Below, piece after piece: positions 17,075 through 24,949 of a DNA stretch of 39,561 bases. Numbering within the stretch: position 1 is the first letter of the stretch; each line of letters starts with the position of its first letter. The notes beneath the pieces were generated by a model. It had not been told where the DNA came from and did no database searches. It saw only the letters and a list, made by a program, of their open reading frames with translations. The stretch comes from Chitinophagaceae bacterium (lineage in GTDB: Bacteria > Bacteroidota > Bacteroidia > Chitinophagales > Chitinophagaceae): NCBI GenBank assembly GCA_014379965.1, contig JACMKU010000122.1, positions 1 to 39,561 of the forward strand, read 5' to 3'. A program made the translations under genes and the position numbers.

Positions 17075-17982
17075 TTGACAGGAGTTTCGCAATGCGTGAC
17101 ACCAAATAAAATCTTACGGAAGAACTTGGGTTGGAGTTGTTGCAGTGTTTTCTGCCCATAGTCCCAATACACAATGTTTATCTTGCCATTCTCTGTCATC
17201 TGGATATCGAAGAGCGCCACGTAGTGGGTGGGAATCCCTAACCTCACGGTCACATGATCTTTCTTATAGAGAAGGCGATTGTTAAGATACAGGAAGACCG
17301 TCCCTGTTTTCATTTTCTCCTTTAGATAAGTATATCTGTCACCAACACCTGGCCTGATTAGATCCGCGCCACGTGCATTCACCTTCAAGAGGAAGAGTTT
17401 TCGGAGCATCCTGTTGAACTTTGCGAAGTTCGTCGATGCCCATATCTTATCTTCATCGCCTTTATCGTATCTGCGATTGAAAATGTTGAGATAACCTTTA
17501 AAATGATCGGCGAGTGATAAGATCCACATCTGTCCCGCAGGTTGAATATCGAGTGCGCCTTTATACTTGATAAGTCCAGCCTCGTTCCTCACCGCGCGCG
17601 ATGGTTTCAACATTACTTTGCCCATCCTGGCTTGTCCATTCCGATAAAACTCAACCATGAATTTCGAGAACCCCAATGGATCAAATTGCAAGGGCAGGTA
17701 GGTAAGTGCTGCATACGCGCAGAAATTCGTGCCTTTGCCCTCATAGAATTTGAGCGGGGCCACTGTAAACCCTTTTAGATTTTGGAGGAAGAGAACTGGA
17801 TCAACATTGGGCCAGTAGCTACTGGCGTCGAGTGTATTTATTCCATTTAGATAATCAATGGCCTCCTGGGCAGTGGAGGTCGGCATACTGTCACCGGGGT
17901 GAAAAGCATTCTCAACTGCATTAACCTTCATCATGAAGGTTAGCAGTACAATCAGAATGTATGATTTTATTGAATAGCCCAA
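17071..17982 (-). CDS. Exported protein, possible papain-like cysteine hydrolase
   Basis: The product is 303 residues with a TTG start (preceded in frame by TAA). It opens with a signal peptide, cleaved around VNA at residue 22. I do not recognise a named family. The order of three residue contexts is suggestive: GKGTNFC88AYAAL at a helix start, PTH253YVALFDIQ, and INIVYWD274YG. Cys-His-Asp in that order with these strand contexts is the layout of papain-like (C39/C58/NlpC-like) enzymes. It could instead be a non-catalytic relative. Its stop codon overlaps the next gene's start by 4 bases, implying a two-gene unit. Confidence 0.7.
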   Translation of the reverse strand: MGYSIKSYILIVLLTFMMKVNAVENAFHPGDSMPTSTAQEAIDYLNGINTLDASSYWPNVDPVLFLQNLKGFTVAPLKFYEGKGTNFCAYAALTYLPLQFDPLGFSKFMVEFYRNGQARMGKVMLKPSRAVRNEAGLIKYKGALDIQPAGQMWILSLADHFKGYLNIFNRRYDKGDEDKIWASTNFAKFNRMLRKLFLLKVNARGADLIRPGVGDRYTYLKEKMKTGTVFLYLNNRLLYKKDHVTVRLGIPTHYVALFDIQMTENGKINIVYWDYGQKTLQQLQPKFFRKILFGVTHCETPVK

Positions 17983-18133
17983 TTACCGTAGCAATATATA
18001 AAATAATGTGCCTAAGTGAACAGAACAAGATAATTCCGGTGTCTGGTCGTGGCAGCGCATGTTTTGTGGAAATTCTTTCCGGAATCTGGATTGATCCCTG
18101 TCGCTGGCCCTAAAGGAATAGTAGGAAAGCAAA

Positions 18134-18153
18134 GGGCCGGCATTTGCCGGCCC
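18134..18153 (-). terminator. Rho-independent terminator of the lytic transglycosylase gene
   Basis: GGGCCGGCA (18134-18142) pairs perfectly with TGCCGGCCC (18145-18153). On the minus strand the hairpin lies 14 bases after the stop codon and is followed by TTTGCTTTCC, a moderately U-rich run. Confidence 0.75.
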
Positions 18154-18166
18154 ATCTTGCTACTCA

Positions 18167-19078
18167 TTATTTTTCATTAACCCCTTTTATAGTCACGGGT
18201 GTAATCGTCTGCGCAATCACTTCTGTATTTGATGCAGCCGAATCTATCGCAGCTTCCTGCCTCTCTCTTAGAATAGCGTTCTGTTTAGCTACGAAAGCCT
18301 GCATTGTTTTTCTATAGGCCACAACCTCCTGTTTGGTGAGGGTAGTCACACTTCCTTTTCCTTCGAAGAAGTAGTGGGTGCCGATGAACCTCTTAACGTG
18401 GCCTCTCGTTTCTGCAGGAAGATGGTATTGCAACTTCCAGAAGTTGCGGCTACCAGATCTCTTAATGGCGCTAAGAACTCTACCGGGGCCACTGTTGTAA
18501 CCCGCTATTACCAGCGTCCAGTCTCCAAAGATCCTGTACAAGTCACGCAGGTATTTAGCCGCTGCCACGGTACTCTTATAAAGGTGAGTGCGTTCGTCAT
18601 TGCGTTTAGTCACCTTCAATGAAAGTAAACGTGCGGTCTCCGGCATCAGCTGCCATGCGCCACGCGCTCCTACCCTTGAAAGGGCCTTTGTGTTTAATTC
18701 AGATTCCACCACTGCGAGGTATTTAAGCTCCAGGGGTAGACCATACTTTGTGAATACTTCATCGATGATGGCAAGAGTTGCTGCCTTATTCTCCTTGATC
18801 CTTTCAAGGTCATCGCCGTTTCGGGAAATGTAGTTTGTGACAAACGCCTTCGCCTGTTTGTTCATCGTGATTGCCGGGACATCGGTTGCATCCAACTGAT
18901 GTAGTCCGGTCAGGGTCAACATAGCAGTATCGAACTGCACCTGCTGAAGTCCTGTATCACTCACCACCCGCTTGCTGAAGAAGGCTGTCTTTTGTGTAGC
19001 TGCTATGCTAACCACAGCCGTAATAAGAAGTAAACCATTAGTAACAAGTCCTGCGTTGCTCAATTTGCTCTTCGACAT
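18167..19078 (-). CDS. Lytic murein transglycosylase (SLT domain)
   Basis: The enzyme cleaves the MurNAc-GlcNAc bond of peptidoglycan with formation of 1,6-anhydro-MurNAc. I start at the ATG at 19078 (MSKSKLSNAG), giving 303 residues; the frame extends to a TTG at 19087 that adds only three residues. A single N-terminal hydrophobic stretch (residues 11-28) exports or anchors it. The SLT domain runs from about residue 110: E125 in VVESELN is the catalytic acid, followed by VGARGAWQLMPETARLL and AGYNSGPGR near 192-200. The domain resembles MltD/Slt enzymes without LysM repeats. It is expressed alone, with a hairpin terminator just downstream. Confidence 0.93.
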   Translation of the reverse strand: MSKSKLSNAGLVTNGLLLITAVVSIAATQKTAFFSKRVVSDTGLQQVQFDTAMLTLTGLHQLDATDVPAITMNKQAKAFVTNYISRNGDDLERIKENKAATLAIIDEVFTKYGLPLELKYLAVVESELNTKALSRVGARGAWQLMPETARLLSLKVTKRNDERTHLYKSTVAAAKYLRDLYRIFGDWTLVIAGYNSGPGRVLSAIKRSGSRNFWKLQYHLPAETRGHVKRFIGTHYFFEGKGSVTTLTKQEVVAYRKTMQAFVAKQNAILRERQEAAIDSAASNTEVIAQTITPVTIKGVNEK

Positions 19079-19656
19079 CGTTTTCAATTTAGGGATAAAA
19101 CAAGGCCGACCCTTAGGGTTTGGATAGTCAGTTAATCATCTTTGGAACTAAGTACAATTTCTGCCGGGGGTACGGAACGTTTTGGTTTTTCTGCGTCCGG
19201 AGATTTGTACTGTTACTATTGTCAAAAGTACTCAGCCCAACCCGCAAGACATAGGGTTTACTTCTACGGATATCTACGATGCATGCATACGAAGATGGTA
19301 ACCATGATGGTACATCTCAAACAACTTTACTGTAAATAAGTCATGATACTTATACGATTTAGGCTGTCCTGTCATATAAAACAGCAGTTTATACTGAGCA
19401 GCAGTCGTGTACAAGTACACTCGTAAATGTACGTGCGTGGTGCTTCCTGTTGGAATCCAAAAGACACATGAATACGTTTCTTAGAAAAGGGGGTTGGTTA
19501 TTTATTAGAAAAACTCTTAGACTTGTTAGGGGAAAATGCCTCACGACGTAGACGGATGATTACTAGAAAACGGCATCGAGACCTACGATTTAGTTGTTTT
19601 TATTGAGCTTACTTCGAACGTTGAAATAACTTAACCGAACACAATATCCAATAACT
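19079..19656. other. Long intergenic region rich in GTAC sites
   Basis: About 580 bases separate the divergent transglycosylase and GHKL-like genes, with no supported ORF. GTAC occurs eight times between 19152 and 19432, where about one would be expected. Some copies form dyads: GTGTAC-AA-GTACAC at 19407-19420 and AGTACAA (19151-19157) with TTGTACT (19205-19211). It may be a regulatory region or the remnant of a lost gene. Confidence 0.45.
19407..19420. promoter_or_regulatory. Perfect dyad GTGTAC-AA-GTACAC, possible operator
   Basis: A 6-base perfect inverted repeat with a 2-base spacer lies in the long divergent intergenic region, with a further ATGTACGTG just beyond. The size and symmetry suit a dimeric repressor, but no regulator is identified. 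Confidence 0.35.
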
Positions 19657-20139
19657 ATGAAAGCTTACGTCCAAAATCCACTACCTATGAGACAACCACT
19701 CCAAACCACCTTTGCCGACACATCGCTGCCCGGCACTTCACTTCAATCGCTAATCAATCACCTGTTACGCCATTCATTGAACGACATGCTTCGCAGCAGT
19801 GACAGTTCAGTAATGAATGAGATCCCGGCTGAACTTTCCTTGGTTGCCGATGAACGCAAAGTCACTCCTGTTATCCGGGAATTACTTGCAACCATTGTCC
19901 GTAATGCTAAGAAGGGAAGAATTCACATTCGTGCGGAACGTTTCCGTGACATTGTCATCCTCGAGATCCAGGATCGTAGTAACTATAATGGTTATGCGCT
20001 CGATTATAGCATGCGTGCGATCGAACCGCTTGCAAGAACCATTGGGGGATACATTAGTGTAAAAGGACAGCAACAATTGGATACCACTATATCCTTCAGC
20101 TTTCCGAACCAACCGGGACAATTGGGATATGACTGCTAA
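19657..20139 (+). CDS. Stand-alone GHKL (HATPase)-like domain protein
   Basis: The 160-residue protein has no signal peptide and no membrane segment. Residues 70-150 resemble the ATP-binding domain of histidine kinases. VIRELLATIVRNAKKG has the N-box helix pattern, IVILEIQDRSNYNG stands where the D-x-G-x-G box should be, and MRAIEPLARTIGGYISVKGQQQLDTTISFSFP matches the G2-box region and terminal strands. The G boxes are degenerate, so ATP binding may be lost. No DHp helix or response regulator is nearby. An anti-sigma-factor-like or signalling accessory role is possible, but the sequence does not decide it. Confidence 0.6.
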   Translation: MKAYVQNPLPMRQPLQTTFADTSLPGTSLQSLINHLLRHSLNDMLRSSDSSVMNEIPAELSLVADERKVTPVIRELLATIVRNAKKGRIHIRAERFRDIVILEIQDRSNYNGYALDYSMRAIEPLARTIGGYISVKGQQQLDTTISFSFPNQPGQLGYDC

Positions 20140-20142
20140 CTG

Positions 20143-20192
20143 TGGGCGGTGAATGATGAGTAGTGAATGGTTAATAGTGACTAGTGAGTGAC
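20143..20192. repeat. agtgaatggt/agtgactagtgag tandem array
   Basis: Degenerate units of AGTGAATGG, AATAGTGACTAGTGAG follow the stop codon of the GHKL-like gene. The unit type is the same as in the 23234-23396 palindrome. No inverted partner is seen here. Confidence 0.65.
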
Positions 20193-20266
20193 TACCTTGA
20201 AGCGCATCCGCAATTCCGATTGGACTCTCCAATTTAAATGGCCAATTGTGTATTCAACTTGGCGAT

Positions 20267-20345
20267 TGTCCATTGCTCATTGCCTATTGCTCATTGCTCA
20301 TTGCCTATTGCTCATTGCTCATTGCCTATTGCTCATTGCTCATTG
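20267..20345. repeat. attgctcattgcctattgctc tandem array
   Basis: A regular 20-21 base higher-order unit (ATTGCTCATTGCTCATTGCCT) is repeated almost identically about four times. It ends two bases before the stop of the 47-residue membrane microprotein on the minus strand, so it may be that gene's 3-prime element. Confidence 0.9.
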
Positions 20346-20347
20346 AA

Positions 20348-20491
20348 CTAAACCGGAGAGTTCAACAGTATCGCCAAACTCGCAACACCAAACACTAAAA
20401 AGAATAGCATCAGAAGTATTGATAAACCTTGTGGAAACTGGTCAGAAGTAAAATCTCCAACTGCACGGATCCTTTGATAAATTGTTTTCAT
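20348..20491 (-). CDS. 47-residue single-span membrane microprotein
   Basis: This short frame has an ATG start and TAG stop. The product begins MKTIYQRIRAVGDFTSDQFP and continues with one hydrophobic segment (residues about 23-43: LSILLMLFFLVFGVASLAI) and a short tail. It aligns end to end with the product at 34521-34652: both read MKT-[IL]-Y-x-R-x-x-A, then S-D-[QE]-F-P-x-x-L-S-I, then M-x-F-F-x-V-F-G-x-A-S and LL. About half of the positions are identical although the DNA differs, so selection on the protein is likely. Cytoplasmic N-terminus and a membrane helix are predicted. The function is unknown. Confidence 0.75.
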   Translation of the reverse strand: MKTIYQRIRAVGDFTSDQFPQGLSILLMLFFLVFGVASLAILLNSPV

Positions 20492-20700
20492 AATTACGTA
20501 GTTGATTATATAGAATAATCAAAATAGCGTGCCAATCTTGACACAACCCGATTTTGCTGTGGAACTTCTCGAAAGTTGTGGAAGTGTTTCCCGTTTTTTT
20601 TCGTTGTAGGCGTGTTAACGCTGCTCAGGGTCGACTACGTATTTCATATCTTCATAATAGTCAGAAAGATCAGTAGTGAATCGATTGCGGAGGATCAAGA

Positions 20701-21120
20701 TCAGGAGTTCGGAGTATTCTCTTCTATCTGCGCCACGAGAATGTGCCCTAATTGCTGGTACATCTTTAAGAAATCAAAGTTATTCCAAGCCTCCACTATT
20801 TTAAAACAAATAAAATACCTGGCCACACAGAGACCTGAAAATGTTACCTCTTTCCCCGTCGCAGATCTTGCCGATACATTACAAAAAGCAGTAGCAGTCT
20901 GGTGATCACTGACGAGCGGCGTTACTTTTATACTTACGGTTGGAAATGACTCTCTGAATTTATGGTAGAAAACCTTGAAGTTTTCAACGCCCTTCGCAGA
21001 TCCGGATGGATCCAGGCCGTATACAACTACTTCCCGACTCATCATCTCATCAATGAAAGCGTCATTAGACTTATTCCATACTTCATCATACCATTGGCTA
21101 AGCAGTTCGGAGGTTGACAT
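20701..21120 (-). CDS. SnoaL-like/ester cyclase-type protein
   Basis: I start at the ATG at 21120 (MSTSELLSQWYDEVWN), giving 139 residues. The frame upstream of it is not credible. The pattern fits the SnoaL-like NTF2 fold: an N-terminal helix with WYDEVWNKSNDAFIDEMM, a strand VVVYGLDPSGSAKGVENFKVFYHKFRESFP typical of that family, and two long strands (ATAFCNVSARSA; VTFSGLCVARYFICFKIVEAWNNFDFLKMYQQLG). Such proteins are cytoplasmic and often lack enzymatic activity; a specific substrate cannot be named. No coupled neighbour is present. Confidence 0.8.
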   Translation of the reverse strand: MSTSELLSQWYDEVWNKSNDAFIDEMMSREVVVYGLDPSGSAKGVENFKVFYHKFRESFPTVSIKVTPLVSDHQTATAFCNVSARSATGKEVTFSGLCVARYFICFKIVEAWNNFDFLKMYQQLGHILVAQIEENTPNS

Positions 21121-21275
21121 GATTGAGGATTTGGTTTCACAAAAGTTACCATTTATTTTCCATCCTTGCAACCGGCCCGTCCAGTTTCATGCCCCAGTAA
21201 CAATTGGAAGTCAACACGTCCCGTGGAAGAAAAATAACCTTTCTATAATTGCCGGATAATTATGATATTAGACGC

Positions 21276-21527
21276 ATGCAACTAGAGACTGAAACTTTTG
21301 AGAATCTCGTAGACCTTCTTGCCGAACACACGGAGATATATTCGAGATACCTTGTTGATGGCAATAGGGGAGAGGAGCTTCAGGCTAGTAAGAGAATAAT
21401 CAAACTCCTACAGGCCGAAATAAGTAATCGCCAGCACGGGCCGCGTCCAGGTAATCTAGTAATTCCAGCTAATATCGGCACCAACTCCTCTTCCGATGGA
21501 AATATTCAATCCTTAGCGGGACTTTAA
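21276..21527 (+). CDS. Small helical protein of unknown function
   Basis: I start at the ATG at 21276 (MQLETETFENLVDLL), giving 83 residues. The frame also extends back to a TTG at 21249. Residues 1-50 form amphipathic helices (FENLVDLLAEHTEIYSRYL; ELQASKRIIKLLQAEISNR); the tail is Gly/Asn/Ser-rich and probably disordered. There is no signal peptide and I know no family. The 3-prime end overlaps the convergent META-domain gene by 15 bases. Confidence 0.6.
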   Translation: MQLETETFENLVDLLAEHTEIYSRYLVDGNRGEELQASKRIIKLLQAEISNRQHGPRPGNLVIPANIGTNSSSDGNIQSLAGL

Positions 21528-21920
21528 TATCATCATCACTTTATTACCGTCTTTGAGGAAAAGGCTATTCTCCTCAGTATCGTACCGATCAACAGCATTC
21601 AACGCTTCAAGAAATGCAGTCTCAAACGCGATATCGGGGCAGCTCATCTTTGTGCTTACGACTTCGTTAAACTTGATGCTGCCTTTCTTCTCAATAACAT
21701 AGGTGCCATTAAAACGATTGCATCCCCCATTTCCCGAAACTCTTTTATCAGACGTTGAAAATTCCACAAAAGCATCGCGGTTTGAACCGCTCAACTGCAC
21801 CGGCACGCCTTTGAGGTCCACGAGCACCCAGCGTTGCCTGCCCCAGTCCGAATCGGGCGCGAGTTTAGGACTGCAGCTAAAGAAACTGATGACAAGGGCG
21901 CATAAGATAATATGTTTCAT
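21513..21920 (-). CDS. META-domain lipoprotein (HslJ-like)
   Basis: The 135-residue protein has a signal peptide with lipobox ISFFSC (Cys at residue 16). The META/HslJ domain follows: WVLVDLKGVPV, then the hallmark SGNGGCNRFNGTY, and STKMSCP, ending in a strand (SLFLKDGNKVMMILKS). E. coli HslJ is an outer-membrane lipoprotein linked to heat shock and novobiocin resistance. In Bacteroidota these domains are common in envelope lipoproteins of unknown task. The two Cys of the domain could form a disulfide. The gene is convergent with the helical protein and divergent to a large palindrome. Confidence 0.9.
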   Translation of the reverse strand: MKHIILCALVISFFSCSPKLAPDSDWGRQRWVLVDLKGVPVQLSGSNRDAFVEFSTSDKRVSGNGGCNRFNGTYVIEKKGSIKFNEVVSTKMSCPDIAFETAFLEALNAVDRYDTEENSLFLKDGNKVMMILKSR

Positions 21921-21980
21921 ATTTCTATTAATTAAGTATGAAGCATAAAAACAAAAACCGGGCTAAGGTTTCACGTAGCA

Positions 21981-22111
21981 TTTCTCGCAAAGACGCTAAG
22001 TCTCGCAAAGCCGCAAAGGCATTCTTCAAAAGTCACTTCCAAACGGGATGGAATTCTGCGCATTATAGTATGTCTTTGCGGCTTTGCGAGACTTAGCGTC
22101 TTTGCGAGAAA
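21981..22111. repeat. Near-perfect 40-bp inverted repeat of tcgcaaagacgctaag units
   Basis: The arms at 21981-22020 and 22072-22111 match at 39 of 40 positions, around a 51-base spacer. Similarity extends outwards (tttcacg on both sides). Units are TTTCTCGCAAAGACGC and CTCGCAAAGCCGC, a type common in Bacteroidota intergenic DNA. The element sits between the divergent starts of the META lipoprotein and WD40 genes, so it is in promoter DNA for both. Confidence 0.95.
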
Positions 22112-22163
22112 CCCAGCGTGAAAACTGTAACCTCCCACCGCCTCACGTCGTCAAATATCCACC

Positions 22164-23252
22164 ATGAAAACAAGCACACTCTCCCTCCGAACCCCCAAAC
22201 GGCCCCGCAAAAGGTTATTCTTTTTATTAGTACCGATCACGCTAATCACGCTTGCCGTGGTTTACATCCAGCTCTTCCAATCAGCCAAGGTGGTCGATAG
22301 TGGCATCTATCTCCTCGAAAAAACATTTGCTGGACATGACGATGATGTCTGGGCTGTGCAATTTAGTCCCGACGGTAGCCTTATTGCCAGCGGCAGCGTA
22401 GACAGCACGGTTATCCTGCGGACACTTGATGGAAGAATGGTCAAGAAGTTCAAGCATCCCGAGGGAGTTACCGGTCTAGCGATAAGCCGCGATGGAAATT
22501 TCGTTGTCACTTCCAGCTATGATGGCATTCCCAGAATATGGAAGATCTCAGATAGCACAATGCGTGAATTTCACGGGCATAAAGGAACCGTCTGGACAAT
22601 CGATATCAGTCCTGATGGCAGGAATTTGGCCAGCGGCGGCGAGGATGGGGTGGTCAGGATATGGAATACCGAAACCGGGCAGGTAATTCATGAACTTAAA
22701 GGACATGCATTGAACGTTTGGTCTGTAAAATTTAGTCCTGATGGTGCTACGCTTGCAAGTGGAAGCTTCGATAAAAAAATAATTCTTTGGGAGGTCGAGT
22801 CCGGAAGACTGCGTCAAAGCATTTCCGGTCATACCCAGGCGGTGGTAGCGATTGCCTATAGCAATGATGGAAAGACAGTGGCCTCGACAAGCGACGACAA
22901 AACAATCCGGTTATGGAATTCCAGTGATGGTAAGCCTTTGCGAACTCTAAAGGGTCCAAGAGAACATGTGCAGGCCGTGACCTTTAGTCCTGATGATACC
23001 CGGTTGTTAACCGGTGGGCGTGACAAACCCAATTCAGGAGAATTCCTTCAAAACTTTTTTGGCGACTCTAAAATGAACCCTGGTGTCTCGATGCGTTTAT
23101 GGGACATCGCGACTGGCGACATACTTCAAACCTTCTCAGGACATGAGAACGATGCAAATGATGTGGCATTTAGCGCAGACGGGAAGTGGATAGTTAGTGG
23201 AAGCGCGGATAATACGGTGCAGATGTGGAAGAGGAGCTCGATGAGTGAATAG
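22164..23252 (+). CDS. Membrane-anchored seven-bladed WD40 repeat protein
   Basis: The 362-residue product has one N-terminal hydrophobic segment (about residues 17-38) after a basic start, so it is likely anchored with the propeller outside the cytoplasm. Seven WD40 repeats follow, each with F/D-S-x-DG and a strand ending in W or near it; the first begins with GHDDDVWAVQFSPDG. The sixth blade contains an insert of about 20 residues (RDKPNSGEFLQNFFGD). Seven blades give a complete propeller, a scaffold for protein interaction. The last residues (SSMSE) and stop lie inside the agtgaatag repeat arm, so the C-terminus may be repeat-derived. Confidence 0.92.
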   Translation: MKTSTLSLRTPKRPRKRLFFLLVPITLITLAVVYIQLFQSAKVVDSGIYLLEKTFAGHDDDVWAVQFSPDGSLIASGSVDSTVILRTLDGRMVKKFKHPEGVTGLAISRDGNFVVTSSYDGIPRIWKISDSTMREFHGHKGTVWTIDISPDGRNLASGGEDGVVRIWNTETGQVIHELKGHALNVWSVKFSPDGATLASGSFDKKIILWEVESGRLRQSISGHTQAVVAIAYSNDGKTVASTSDDKTIRLWNSSDGKPLRTLKGPREHVQAVTFSPDDTRLLTGGRDKPNSGEFLQNFFGDSKMNPGVSMRLWDIATGDILQTFSGHENDANDVAFSADGKWIVSGSADNTVQMWKRSSMSE

Positions 23253-23396
23253 TGAATAGTGAGTGGTGAATGGATTCACAATATTTGTGGAGTGCATCGC
23301 ATTGAAAACGTCGCTATAAGAAGGGAAAACAACAATTACCATGGTGACATTCACAACTCACTACTCACAATTCACTACTCACCATTCACTAGCTCA
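23234..23396. repeat. Inverted array of agtgaatagtgag units filling a convergent gap
   Basis: The left arm (23234-23275) reads GAGCTCGATGAGTGAATAG-type units; the right arm (about 23350-23396) reads CACAACTCACTACTCAC-type units and ends in TAGCTC. The element covers the gap between the WD40 gene stop (23252) and the amylase-family gene stop (23394), overlapping both ends. It may terminate or stabilise both transcripts. Confidence 0.85.
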
Positions 23397-24755
23397 GTTT
23401 TGTACAAAAATCAAATATTGCCACGCCGACAACTGCATCGGACTACCTACTGAAATGGTATATTGTTTATTTGTAAAATAGTCAACATACTGTCCGGCCG
23501 TTGTATTGTCGGTTACGTGAAGTTGTTGTGGCTTGTCCGAGAAGTTCATGATACCGATGACTTTGTTACTTCCTTTGATCCGCTTGAAGGCATAGATCGT
23601 CGAATCGGAGATCGGGTTGATCCGTTCTGGCATCCCACCATATTCACCGCTCCAGAGTGCAGGGTTGTTGGTGCGAAGAGATACCAATTGCTTGTAAAAA
23701 GGTTGGAGTTGCATGGGGTCGCGCCAATCGACAGTATCTTTTGCAAAAAATCGTAGTCGTTTATTGGAACCAGCCTCCTGCCCGCTATACAACATCGGCA
23801 GGCCATAGGCGGAGAAGATGAATGCGGCGAAAGTCTTATGCCCTTCACCATAACGGTCAAACTCGGTTCCACTCCATGAGTTCTCGTCATGGTTCGTCGT
23901 CATCGTCATCCGGAACGCCTTGCGACCATATTCCTTGAGGTCCTTCTGTATCCAACGAGCGATATGATTAGCATTATTTGTTCCTTTACCTACCCTGTCA
24001 TCGATGTGGAGGAGTTCCCACGCATACGTAGCATCAAACTCGAGGTGCATTCTCGCGCCATCCCACTCGGCCAGCCAGAAAAGGTCTTTGAGTCGATCGA
24101 GTTCTTCGGTTGCTTCTTCCCAGAAATACAAAGGAATCTCGTGCCCTGCATGATCTGCCCTGAAACCATCTACATCTATTTCAGTGACCCAGTATTTCAT
24201 CTCATCGATCATGGCTCTGCGAGTAGCGGGATTGAGGTGGTCGAGTAAGGCAATGTCTGTCCAATCCGCCTCGTAAACAATGTTTCCATTATTATCGCGT
24301 GAATAGTATTCGGGATGTTGAGTGATCCATGGATGGTCCCATGCGGTATGATTCGGCACCCAATCCAGAATGACATAAATGCCCAACTGATGAGCTTGCT
24401 GCACGAGGCTCTTGAAGTCAGCTACGGTGCCGAAATGTTCATTCACATTCCTGTAATCACGAATAGAATAATAACTGCCAAGCGGTTCCTTCCTGTTCTT
24501 GATGCCGATCGGTTGCACGGGCATGATCCATAGCATGCCTACACCCAGTTCTTTCAACCTTGGGAGGTCTTTACTAAATGCCTGGATCGTTCCTTCGGCA
24601 GTATGCTGTCTTATGTTTACTTCGTAAATCGTAAGGGACGCCGCTTTTCCAGGAAATCGATTCATTCCTTCATCGCGACTACCGACTGGATTCATTTTAG
24701 GACTGCAGGAAAAGATGAAAAGGGCGATAACGATCAGCGCGCTGTAATTTCTCAT
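23394..24755 (-). CDS. GH13 alpha-amylase-family lipoprotein
   Basis: The 453-residue protein is lipidated (lipobox FSC, Cys17). The GH13 barrel has all catalytic residues: D201 in VDGFRADHAGH (nucleophile), E230 in LFWLAEWD (acid/base), and D290 in TTNHDENSW (transition-state stabiliser). Conserved region I is visible as VILDWVPNHT near 128. The C-terminal beta domain follows KRIKGSNKVIGIMNFSDKPQQL. It should hydrolyse alpha-1,4-linked glucans such as starch or maltodextrin at the cell surface. It is a single-domain enzyme and no susC/susD pair is near. The stop is contained in a repeat palindrome. Confidence 0.93.
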   Translation of the reverse strand: MRNYSALIVIALFIFSCSPKMNPVGSRDEGMNRFPGKAASLTIYEVNIRQHTAEGTIQAFSKDLPRLKELGVGMLWIMPVQPIGIKNRKEPLGSYYSIRDYRNVNEHFGTVADFKSLVQQAHQLGIYVILDWVPNHTAWDHPWITQHPEYYSRDNNGNIVYEADWTDIALLDHLNPATRRAMIDEMKYWVTEIDVDGFRADHAGHEIPLYFWEEATEELDRLKDLFWLAEWDGARMHLEFDATYAWELLHIDDRVGKGTNNANHIARWIQKDLKEYGRKAFRMTMTTNHDENSWSGTEFDRYGEGHKTFAAFIFSAYGLPMLYSGQEAGSNKRLRFFAKDTVDWRDPMQLQPFYKQLVSLRTNNPALWSGEYGGMPERINPISDSTIYAFKRIKGSNKVIGIMNFSDKPQQLHVTDNTTAGQYVDYFTNKQYTISVGSPMQLSAWQYLIFVQN

Positions 24756-24791
24756 ATGTTGAAGGTAAAAAGAAAGACTGAAAGTGTGAAG

Positions 24792-24949
24792 AAGTCCGGA
24801 AGACGGGAAGACCGGAAGTCCGAAAGACTTTCACAATAGTTGAGAGTTTCCTACAGTATGGGTAAAAGATATGCCGTAACGAACACTTTAATGATCTTCC
24901 TACCTTTTGAAGGTCTTCCGGACTTCCGGTCTTCCTGTCTTCCGGACTT
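24792..24949. repeat. Inverted array of gtccggaag units
   Basis: The arms 24792-24830 and 24911-24949 match at 36 of 39 positions around an 80-base spacer. The right arm overlaps the 3-prime end of the DUF1801 gene, encoding its last residues; the left arm lies upstream of the amylase-family start. The same unit recurs in one orientation at 39445-39503. Confidence 0.9.
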
